Shown here: one piece after another, positions 1 through 5,695 of the stretch
Position numbering within the stretch: position 1 is the stretch's first letter
How the letters are laid out: every line of letters begins with the position of its first letter
NCBI GenBank assembly: GCA_027451785.1
Contig: DAIDIS010000018.1
Location: 1 to 6,197 of the forward strand
DNA from: Acidimicrobiales bacterium
Lineage (GTDB): Bacteria; Actinomycetota; Acidimicrobiia; Acidimicrobiales; JAKAVM01
Length of the DNA: 6,197 bases
Reading direction: 5' to 3'
Position numbers and translations under genes: made by a program
The notes under the pieces: generated by a model
Told to the model about the DNA's origin: nothing
What the model saw: the letters and a program-made list of their open reading frames with translations, nothing else
Database searches by the model: none

Positions 1-2
1 CT

Positions 3-1118
3 TCCGGCTCATCCGGTAGCCCAGCTACGTCCGGGGGGAACTCGGCGAGCGGCACCGGTTTGCCAAGCAACGGTGATGACGTCGGGATGGCCGGGACAAC
101 GGACGGTAAGGGTTACTGGACGGTCGACTCCGCTGGCGACGTACAGGCCTTCGGAGACGCTGTTATGTATGGGCCTTCGTCTACTTTGAGTCTTGCAAAG
201 CCGATAGTCGGCATGGCATCAACTCCCGACGGATTGGGATATTGGCTGGTTGCCTCCGACGGGGGGATATTCGCCTTCGGCGACGCCCGATTCTATGGCT
301 CGACAGGGTCCATCGGTCTGGCCAAGCCTATTGTCGGGATGGCGGCGACCCGTAGCGGAGGGGGCTATTGGCTAGTTGCCTCCGACGGGGGGATATTCGC
401 CTTCGGCGACGCCCGATTCTATGGCTCGACGGGTGCGATCGCGATTGCAAAGCCGGTCGTCGGAATGGCTCCCAGCTCGACGGGTGCCGGCTACTGGATG
501 GTTGCCTCAGACGGCGGGATATTCGCCTTCGGTGATGCAACCTTCTACGGTTCCACCGGCGCGCAGGCAATCCCAGCGCCGGTGACGTCCTTGGCGGCGA
601 CAGGCGATGGGGCAGGTTATTGGATGGTCGGGTCGGATGGCAGTATTTACAATTTCGGAGACGCATATGCCTCCGGGTCTGCATCGGGCCATATCGCATA
701 TGGCTCCTCCGCCGTCGATGTGGTGGCCACTATCCCGGATGTGACCGGCGGGAGTGCCCAAGCCCAACAAGCGGTCAAATATGCACTTGGCCAGTTGGGT
801 GTCCCGTATCTTTACGGAGGTACCGGCCAAGGAGGATTCGACTGCTCAGGTCTTGTAATGGAGTCTTACCTCAGTGCAGGCGTGTCACTGCCGAGAGGAG
901 CCCAGGATCAGTACAACGCAACGATCCCAGTTCCGCCGTCGGTCCCGCTGGAGCCTGGTGACGTGCTTTTCTTCGGCACATCGTTCTCGGCGGTAACTCA
1001 CGACGGGATTTACGTTGGAAACGGGGAGATGGTCGATGCGCCCCATACCGGCGCCTTCGTCAGAATCGAGTCCTACCAGTGGGATGACTACCTAGGAGCG
1101 ACCAGACCGGCTCCGTAG
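3..1118 (+). CDS. NlpC/P60 cell-wall peptidase with five GYW-type repeats (5' partial)
   Basis: The product is a probable secreted peptidoglycan hydrolase (NlpC/P60, a gamma-D-glutamyl-diamino-acid endopeptidase family). The frame is open to the left edge: positions 3-59 encode a Ser/Gly/Thr-rich linker, so the TTG at 60 is an internal Leu and the true start and any signal peptide lie outside the window. Numbering from that TTG, residues 8-217 hold five 42-residue repeats, each with GYW-x-V, then a Ser/Asp-Gly turn, then FGDA. They look like beta-propeller or other beta-repeat blades and may bind glycan or protein. Residues about 234-352 form the NlpC/P60 domain: the catalytic Cys262 lies in FDCSG (codon 843-845) and the catalytic His314 in THDGIYVGNG (codon 999-1001). 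Asp326, twelve residues after the His, sits where the third catalytic polar residue is expected. The stop is TAG at 1116-1118. The peptidase call is firm; the repeat fold and cell-wall target are inferred. Confidence 0.9.
   Translation, partial: SGSSGSPATSGGNSASGTGLPSNGDDVGMAGTTDGKGYWTVDSAGDVQAFGDAVMYGPSSTLSLAKPIVGMASTPDGLGYWLVASDGGIFAFGDARFYGSTGSIGLAKPIVGMAATRSGGGYWLVASDGGIFAFGDARFYGSTGAIAIAKPVVGMAPSSTGAGYWMVASDGGIFAFGDATFYGSTGAQAIPAPVTSLAATGDGAGYWMVGSDGSIYNFGDAYASGSASGHIAYGSSAVDVVATIPDVTGGSAQAQQAVKYALGQLGVPYLYGGTGQGGFDCSGLVMESYLSAGVSLPRGAQDQYNATIPVPPSVPLEPGDVLFFGTSFSAVTHDGIYVGNGEMVDAPHTGAFVRIESYQWDDYLGATRPAP
81..710 (+). repeat. Five in-frame 126-bp (42-residue) tandem coding repeats
   Basis: The codons for GYW begin at 111, 237, 363, 489 and 615, an exact 126-base period with no indels. 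Units can be drawn as 81-206, 207-332, 333-458, 459-584 and 585-710. Units two and three are nearly identical in DNA: 241-304 matches 367-430 at 63 of 64 bases, the one difference being 248 against 374. Unit four is still close, while one and five are more diverged. Strong DNA identity between neighbouring inner units suggests recent duplication or gene conversion. Similar GYWLVASDGGIFAFGDA repeats are, from memory, common in surface proteins of Acidimicrobiia-type actinobacteria. Confidence 0.9.
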
Positions 1119-1132
1119 CTCTTGCCTGCCTA

Positions 1133-2353
1133 TCAAGCCAGCCTTTGTCGAATACGGATCGAAAACCGGCAAGCCGCAAGAATCAGTTCACCTATCACCT
1201 CGGCTTCCTCTGGCCCCGCGAGCGCGCCAACCGGGAGCTGAATGACCCCCATGGAAAGAGCATCCGTATTGGGGTAACCGCCTTGACCATTGACCAAACT
1301 GGGCGAATGAGCGTAGGGGGTCGACCTGTGAATCCCAGGATTGAAATAGCGCCTGGATACCACCGCTTCGGCATGTAGTACCTGCGTAAGCATGGCGGCA
1401 TTAAGTCCCAGCTCGTTTTCGTCCACTATGCAATTAATGTATGAATCGTTGCTTGCTACCACTCCTGAGTGTTCAAGCAACCTGAATCCCTGAAGATCGC
1501 TGAGTATTGCCCGGTAAACGTCCCTGGTCATTCGATTGCGCATTACATGGTCGTCGAACTGCTCCAAGTTGGCTAAGCCAACTGCTGCCTGAGCCTCAGT
1601 GAAGCACCCGCTGGCTGTCAGCGGAATGGCTGTCGGCGTTTCATCTCCGCATGAGGAACTGATATTCCTACATTTTGCAGCGAGGTCGTCATCGTTGGTG
1701 GTAATTACCCCACCTTCGGCAGAAGAGAGAATTTTGGTGGCATGCAAAGAAAAGACTTCAGCACGTCCGAAGCCGCCGAGCTTCCCATCTTCACTTATGC
1801 AGCCTACAGCCTGGGCGGAGTCGAAAAAGAGGGGAACTCCCATGTCGTCGGCATACTTCTCGATCCTTTTGGGGCTTGCAGCCCCACCCCAAAGATTTAC
1901 AGCCAAAATTGCGCCTACCCGATGCTCGCCCTTGGCATTCGCTATCGCTTGGTCAATTTCTTCCGTTCCGATCATTTGGGTCGAGGGGTCGACATCGGCA
2001 AGGATCGGGGTAAGTCCCGCCCAAGTCATCGACTGAGCGGTCGCTATGAATGTCCATGCGGGAAGCACGACTCCCCCCGAGATCCCAAGGGCCTTGGCCA
2101 CGAGCGACAGCCCAAACGTAGCGTTGGTGACTGCGATAGCGTGCCGAACGCCAAAAAAGCGAGCCAGCTCCTCTTCAAATCGCCGAGCCAGTGGTCCGCC
2201 GTCGGCGAACCACCCCCTCTCGAATATTGAGCGCATGTCTTCTTCGTAGCGATCCCAGGCTGGAAAATAGAGTTGGCCCACAGGAATAAGCCTGTCGAAC
2301 GCAGGATTGCCGCCCAAGATGGCCATGTCTTCTGCCCGTCGGCGTTGCCTCAT
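1133..2353 (-). CDS. DegT/DnrJ/EryC1/StrS-family PLP-dependent sugar aminotransferase (intact)
   Basis: The product is a 406-residue cytoplasmic enzyme that should transfer an amino group, typically from glutamate, to a nucleotide-activated keto-sugar. Family landmarks are all present: an N-terminal LGG-x-PAF segment (13-19), GPLARRFEEELARFFGV near 53-69, the NAT phosphate-binding motif (77-79), PAWTFIATA (98-106), Asp178 in FDSAQAVG (pairs with the PLP ring nitrogen), and the Schiff-base Lys207 in FSLHATK followed by EGGVITTND. The C-terminal RRYFNPGIH segment (334-342) is also typical. Length is normal for the family. ATG at 2353 is chosen because it overlaps the upstream TGA as ATGA and has GGAG six bases before it; the ATG at 2326 (residue 10) is the alternative. 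It is the last gene of the operon, and its stop lies 14 bases from a convergent stop. The motifs resemble 4-keto-6-deoxy-sugar aminotransferases of the VioA/DesI kind, but the substrate cannot be fixed. Confidence 0.92.
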   Translation of the reverse strand: MRQRRRAEDMAILGGNPAFDRLIPVGQLYFPAWDRYEEDMRSIFERGWFADGGPLARRFEEELARFFGVRHAIAVTNATFGLSLVAKALGISGGVVLPAWTFIATAQSMTWAGLTPILADVDPSTQMIGTEEIDQAIANAKGEHRVGAILAVNLWGGAASPKRIEKYADDMGVPLFFDSAQAVGCISEDGKLGGFGRAEVFSLHATKILSSAEGGVITTNDDDLAAKCRNISSSCGDETPTAIPLTASGCFTEAQAAVGLANLEQFDDHVMRNRMTRDVYRAILSDLQGFRLLEHSGVVASNDSYINCIVDENELGLNAAMLTQVLHAEAVVSRRYFNPGIHRSTPYAHSPSLVNGQGGYPNTDALSMGVIQLPVGALAGPEEAEVIGELILAACRFSIRIRQRLA

Positions 2354-2359
2354 CCAATT

Positions 2360-2363
2360 CTCC
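2360..2363 (-). promoter_or_regulatory. Ribosome binding site of the intact aminotransferase gene
   Basis: On the minus strand CCGGAGAATTGG immediately precedes the ATG at 2353, placing GGAG six bases from the start. It lies inside the end of the damaged upstream gene and supports 2353 over the ATG at 2326. Independent initiation matters here, because ribosomes ending at the amber codon would stop more than 500 bases short of this junction. Confidence 0.6.
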
Positions 2364-2904
2364 GGAGGATCTCATCTGATCTGCAGTTGATGTCCTCAAG
2401 AAGGCTTATGACGACCTTCACGTCCTCGATCGTCACTCTGGCGCCGCTCGGAAACAACATCAATCGTTCCGCCAGGCAATTAGTAATGGGAGCGTCGTCA
2501 AGCCTGGTTTGGTAGCAGGGAGCTTTTTGATGCAGTGCCGGGCCGTAGTATGGCGTTGCCAACACTCCTTCGGCATTCAAGAGTTTCAGAGTGACCTGCC
2601 GCGAGAGCGGCCATTTGTCGGTCACTTCCACGACGATCGTCTTGTAGCTTGGTGTCTCTTCGTCCCTATATTCAATGAGACGCAAGCCGGGGAGTTTGCG
2701 CAGAAGATTACAGTACGAGCGGTAGATCCGCTTGTTGTGCTCGATATTGACTTCGAGTGCGCTCAGGCAGGCGAGAGCCATCGAAGCATGTATTTCATTG
2801 AGCTTTGCGTTGAAACCCAGCTGCTCGACTAAGTCGTGGCCTGTGAATCCGAACCCCCTGGCAACCCTAAGGCGTTTGTAGACTTGCGGGTCATTGGTAG
2901 TGAT

Positions 2905-2907
2905 CTA
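2905..2907 (-). other. In-frame amber (TAG) codon interrupting the DegT-like gene
   Basis: The plus strand reads CTA here, which is TAG on the coding strand, directly after codons for EGG and before codons for ITTND. In the intact neighbour the equivalent residue is Val in EGGVITTND, and in the family it is a variable, usually hydrophobic residue. One base change from TAC or TAT (Tyr) or TTG (Leu) would account for it. The base after the stop is A (TAG-ATC), which does not match the readthrough contexts I know. Confidence 0.85.
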
Positions 2908-3614
2908 GCCGCCTTCGAAGCCGTTGATGAGATTGGACGAATGAAGGTTGAAAACCTCTGCGTCTCCCCAGCCTCCTACCCGCCTTCCATCCAGGGTGTT
3001 GTAGACAGACTCGAAGGCGTCAACCAGGACAGGGATCCCGAGGCTTGCCGCTAGATTGAAGATCTGGCCAACCGGCGCGCATCCGACTATCGAGTGGACG
3101 GGAAGAATTAGCGCCGTCTGGTCGTTTATGGCGCTTGCTACCGTTTCTTCTGTCATAGTCAGAGTTGCCTCGTCGACCTCACAGAGTCTCGGGACAAGCC
3201 CTGCCCAGGCCACGACGTCGGCTTGCCGACTGTGGGCAAGAGAAGGAATAACGACCTCGCATTTTGTCGGAATCGCTAATTCCTTGACCGCCAATGCCAA
3301 AGCCCAGAACCAGGAAGAGCATGCAACGACATACTTGACTTGGTGATACTTGGCGAGTGCAGCTTCCAGCGCCAGGCAGACCGGCCCTGAATTGGTGAAC
3401 TGGTGGGCTTCGAAGAAAACCCGGGAATTCTGCAGAAACGCCTCGATGTCAGGCATCGACGAGTTGGATTTCCCGATGGATTCCTTGAGCCGCGGCTCCG
3501 CTCCAAAGAAAGCGAAATCTCTATCTAGGTTTTCCAACCTGTGGACTCCGGCAGGAAACGCCTTATGGCTAGGCAGGGAGACCTCGTGGTCGTCGGGCGC
3601 AAGAAGATTCCGCC

Positions 3615-4607
3615 TCAAATGCTCAGTCTGCTTGCGGCAGAGACGGACTCGAGCCCGAAGAACTCTTCCTCCACATGCTTATCTGCTTCCTCTAAAATCG
3701 TCATGAACTCTTCACCGAGATAGCGGCCGTCGATACATCTCCGCCCTCCCATTTCCAGGAACGATTTCAGCTCCGGAAAGTCCTCGCCGTATCGCTCATA
3801 TCGATCCAGGAGATCGGCCATGACGGAAAGATATTCATCCTCTTCAATCAGCCCTTCATCGGCAGCCCATCTGGCGAACATCTCCCACTCGTACTGTCCA
3901 GCTGAAAAGAGAGCGCAAGACGACGACGAGGTCTGGTTGTCGTGCGACCTAAAGACCGAGCCTCGATAACCGACGCAAGCGAAGTTCGCACCGGAATCCG
4001 CAAGGGTCATATAAAGACCGACGTCAGTCAGGTAAAGCATCCTCCTGCCATGAAAGCCAAAAGGCACTTCAAGTGGCTTCACGGCATTCGCATCCAGGAG
4101 GACGCAAGTGGGCTCGCCGACGACGTTGTGGGAGTTTCCAATGACCGCTCTGGCGATCTCTGCTCCCTGAAACTCGGTGGTCTGGCCCATTGGGACCATC
4201 CTGGTCGCTGGATTTGACCTCAATTGCATTGCTAGCCCGTCAAAATCTGCGACCGAACGATAATGGAACGCAATGGGTACCTGGTACGACTTTGAGGCTG
4301 CAACCAGATACTCCAAGGATCTTGGCATCAGAAAGTCGTCGTCGAAGCAGAACTTTAGGTAGCGGCCTTCCGAACGTTCAATTAGGTAATCCCAACTTGA
4401 CCAAAGATACTTCGGTCGGGGCGCTTTGCAGAATATAATCCTCCGATCAGCCTCCCATTTCTCCATCACAGACTCAATCTCAAAACCGTCGGAGTCGTCG
4501 GCGACTATAACCTCGAAATCCTTGAAAGTCTGAGCCAAGATCGAAGTAATGGCAAGGTCAAGGTGGTGCGCTTTGAAGGCCGGAATCAGCACAGATACTT
4601 CAGGCAC
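3615..4607 (-). CDS. Family 2 (GT-A) glycosyltransferase
   Basis: The product is a 330-residue glycosyltransferase, probably at the inner face of the membrane, that transfers a sugar from a nucleotide donor to a growing glycan or lipid-linked acceptor. The N-terminus is classic GT2: EVSVLIPAFKA (3-13), then ILAQTFKDFEVIVADDSD (23-40) with the nucleotide-binding Asp. The metal-binding DXD-like motif is DDD at 89-91 in FCFDDDF, followed by PRSLEYL. A TDVGLYMTLADSG segment (194-206) sits where the family's catalytic acidic residue usually lies. No membrane helix is apparent. The C-terminus (about 254-320) is rich in Glu/Asp and probably helical. The start is GTG, preceded by GGAGGA on the minus strand at 4611-4616. 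It is the first gene of a minus-strand operon; its TGA overlaps the next gene's TTG by four bases. Donor and acceptor are unknown; the company of amino-sugar genes suggests a deoxy- or amino-sugar glycan. Confidence 0.88.
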   Translation of the reverse strand: MPEVSVLIPAFKAHHLDLAITSILAQTFKDFEVIVADDSDGFEIESVMEKWEADRRIIFCKAPRPKYLWSSWDYLIERSEGRYLKFCFDDDFLMPRSLEYLVAASKSYQVPIAFHYRSVADFDGLAMQLRSNPATRMVPMGQTTEFQGAEIARAVIGNSHNVVGEPTCVLLDANAVKPLEVPFGFHGRRMLYLTDVGLYMTLADSGANFACVGYRGSVFRSHDNQTSSSSCALFSAGQYEWEMFARWAADEGLIEEDEYLSVMADLLDRYERYGEDFPELKSFLEMGGRRCIDGRYLGEEFMTILEEADKHVEEEFFGLESVSAASRLSI

Positions 4608-4610
4608 ATG

Positions 4611-4616
4611 TCCTCC
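4611..4616 (-). promoter_or_regulatory. Strong Shine-Dalgarno of the glycosyltransferase gene
   Basis: The minus strand reads GGAGGA-CAT-GTG. The purine run is three to four bases from the GTG, tighter than the usual five to nine, but the following MPEVSVLIPAF is the normal GT2 N-terminus, so this start is preferred. The ATG overlapping it (ACATGTG) is out of frame. Confidence 0.6.
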
Positions 4617-4631
4617 ATTCGAGCAAGACGT

Positions 4632-4651
4632 GCCCAGTTGTCGAACTGGGC
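4632..4651. promoter_or_regulatory. Perfect 8-bp inverted repeat with a 4-base loop in the glycosyltransferase leader
   Basis: GCCCAGTT (4632-4639) and AACTGGGC (4644-4651) are exact reverse complements around GTCG. In the minus-strand transcript the hairpin ends about 24 bases before the GTG and 15 bases before the GGAGGA. It has no following U-run on either side, so a simple intrinsic terminator is unlikely. It could be an RNA structure affecting translation or a dyad operator; the role is inference. Confidence 0.45.
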
Positions 4652-4771
4652 TTCCTACTACAGTGCGGTCTCAACTCGCCCAGATCCTCAAATTGGGCGC
4701 GGGAGCGAGGGAAGTGGAGGAAAAATCTCGGCAGGTTAGCGACAATGAATGCAGATAAGTCGCATACAAAG

Positions 4772-4802
4772 TCTATAGGAATTAGCCGCAATAATGGTCC
4801 AA
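4772..4802 (-). promoter_or_regulatory. Possible sigma-70-type promoter for the glycosyltransferase operon
   Basis: On the minus strand TTGGAC (4802-4797) and TATAGA (4777-4772) resemble -35 and -10 boxes, but the 19-base spacing is longer than ideal. Transcription from here would give a leader of roughly 155-160 bases carrying the hairpin at 4632-4651. This is a weak, pattern-only call. Confidence 0.25.
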
Positions 4803-5010
4803 TATTCCACGACAATCCTTCTCCCATGCGCAGGGAATCGATTGTTCGTAATGATGGCTTTAGTTGAATGTTATGACAGAAGTAATTTGTGCTAATCCTA
4901 TGGAGATAATGGAGAAGTAGTTCCTTGGAGACGGCCTACGCCCGAGCCGATATCCAACAAGGGCGTGAAGTTTCCCCCCAAAGCTTGTAGGAATCGCGTA
5001 GGGTGTCACT

Positions 5011-5652
5011 GTGATCCAGCGGGCCTTTCCGGAGAAAATCAAAGGCAGGAGAGTGGTGCTGCGTACCCTGGTTGCCAGGGACTTCGACGAGTGGAGCGAG
5101 ATCCGTAACAGGTGCAAGGAATGGCTGGTCAAGTGGGAGCCCAGGCCACCTCAGGACCGAATCGACGTCACGAACGACCGAAGAGCGTTCGCTGCGAGAT
5201 GTGGGATGCGCCAGAGGGAACGCCAGCTGGGGACCGGCCACGGGTTCGGCATATTCGTCAACAACAAGGTTGCGGGCGAGATCAACTTGCTCTCGATTCA
5301 AAGAGGCCCCATGCAGAGTGCAACCATCGGCTATTGGGTCGACGAAGCGCTTGCCGGAAATGGATATGTGCCTGAAGCGGTGGTCGTTGTCTTGAGGTTC
5401 GCCTTCGAAGTGCTGGGACTGCACCGGGTCGAGATTTCCATAATTCCGCGGAATTTCGCGAGTCGGCGAGTAGTGGAGAAGCTTGGGATCAGGGAAGAGG
5501 GCCTTGCAAAAGGCTTTCTGGAGATCAACGGGATTTGGGAAGACCATATCCGCCACGGGATAACGGCGGAGGAGTGGTCGGCCAGGCGAGAGGAACTCAT
5601 TCAAAGATGGATCAGCGACCTGCCTTCGCAGGTTGGGGAATGGACCCTTTGA
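5011..5652 (+). CDS. RimJ/RimL-like GNAT N-acetyltransferase
   Basis: The product is a 213-residue cytoplasmic acetyltransferase using acetyl-CoA. GNAT landmarks are clear: GRRVVLRTL at the N-terminus (12-20), FGIFVNNKVAGEINL (79-93), a GYWVDEALAGNGYVPEA segment (107-123) whose AGNGY is the pyrophosphate-binding loop, and NFASRRVVEKLGIREEG (148-164), typical of the RimJ/RimL branch; HGITAEEW (182-189) closes the domain. The actinobacterial RimJ-type proteins it resembles are annotated as ribosomal-protein alanine N-acetyltransferases, but the real substrate of most is unproven. An amino-sugar substrate (as for WecD and PseH, also GNAT enzymes) is possible given the neighbouring aminotransferase, though similarity favours the RimJ type. 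GTG at 5011 is the start because an in-frame TAG lies at 4999-5001 and AGGG (5000-5003) is seven bases upstream. It is divergent from the glycosyltransferase and convergent with the epimerase gene, so it is probably transcribed alone. Confidence 0.9.
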   Translation: MIQRAFPEKIKGRRVVLRTLVARDFDEWSEIRNRCKEWLVKWEPRPPQDRIDVTNDRRAFAARCGMRQRERQLGTGHGFGIFVNNKVAGEINLLSIQRGPMQSATIGYWVDEALAGNGYVPEAVVVVLRFAFEVLGLHRVEISIIPRNFASRRVVEKLGIREEGLAKGFLEINGIWEDHIRHGITAEEWSARREELIQRWISDLPSQVGEWTL

Positions 5653-5695
5653 GGATTGGCAATGACAATGCCCAAGGCATGTCGCTTCTAAGCCG

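Larger units (their letters stand above)
2350..3618 (-). pseudogene. DegT-family aminotransferase-like gene interrupted by an in-frame TAG, lacking the PLP lysine
   Basis: Read through, this frame gives about 422 residues collinear with the DegT/DnrJ/EryC1/StrS fold. Codons 1-237 cover the N-terminal and cofactor domain (NSGP at 76-79, a VVIPS strand, VLVDAFES at 197-204, FNLHSSN, EGG). Codon 238 is TAG (2905-2907). The same frame then resumes with ITTNDPQVYKRLRVARGFGF and continues to LAERLMLFPSG and the TGA at 2350-2352. No frameshift is needed. The family's catalytic Lys is Asn229 (AAT, 2932-2934), and the NAT/SGT cofactor motif reads SSWFWAL. The start is TTG at 3618, overlapping the glycosyltransferase TGA as TTGA; the next in-frame ATG (3456) would lose the conserved N-terminal segment. 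No Shine-Dalgarno-like sequence precedes the ATG at 2781, so the second half probably cannot start on its own. It could be a decayed gene, a pseudoenzyme partner of the intact aminotransferase with a recent nonsense mutation, or a base-call error. Confidence 0.85.
4608..5010. other. Divergent intergenic region of about 400 bases
   Basis: This stretch separates the divergent glycosyltransferase (-) and GNAT (+) genes and should hold both promoters. It is visibly more AT-rich than the flanking genes from about 4740 to 4930. It contains the 8-bp hairpin at 4632-4651, a second weaker inverted repeat (CGCCCA at 4677-4682 with TGGGCG at 4694-4699), a possible minus-strand promoter at 4772-4802, and a possible 24-codon leader frame on the minus strand (4810-4736). 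No convincing -35/-10 pair was found for the plus-strand gene. Longer open frames across it have no recognisable motifs and were not called. Confidence 0.7.

Noticed and set aside
60..62. TTG as the start of the NlpC/P60 gene
   Set aside because: The same frame is open back to the window edge and encodes a Ser/Gly/Thr-rich linker, with no ribosome binding site before the TTG. The gene is 5'-truncated by the window.
328..699. An Arg-rich minus-strand frame opposite the repeat array
   Set aside because: Its low-complexity Arg/Ser/Pro composition is what antisense translation of the repeats gives. No independent support.
1119..1132. A shared terminator between the convergent hydrolase and aminotransferase genes
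   Set aside because: The gap is only 14 bases with no dyad or T-run, and I see no clear hairpin in the flanking coding ends.
2350..2781. The second half of the broken DegT-like gene as a separate 143-residue gene
   Set aside because: The frame upstream of its ATG encodes conserved family sequence back to the TAG, no ribosome binding site precedes the ATG, and the ATG falls mid-domain.
2905..2934. Pyrrolysine or programmed readthrough at the TAG
   Set aside because: There is no pyl gene or matching readthrough context in the window, and the amber is not at the catalytic lysine position. Kept only as a minor alternative in the finding.
4600..4827. A 75-codon minus-strand frame overlapping the glycosyltransferase start
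   Set aside because: No Shine-Dalgarno-like sequence precedes its ATG, no family motif is visible, and it spans the leader hairpins. It looks like a chance open frame.
4936..5604. A 222-codon minus-strand frame opposite the GNAT gene
   Set aside because: It is antisense to a clearly recognisable acetyltransferase and has no motif of its own; a shadow of the GC-biased codons.
5668..5680. ATGCC-CAA-GGCAT dyad between the convergent GNAT and epimerase stops as a terminator
   Set aside because: The stem is only five base pairs with a three-base loop and no T-run on either strand; too weak to call.
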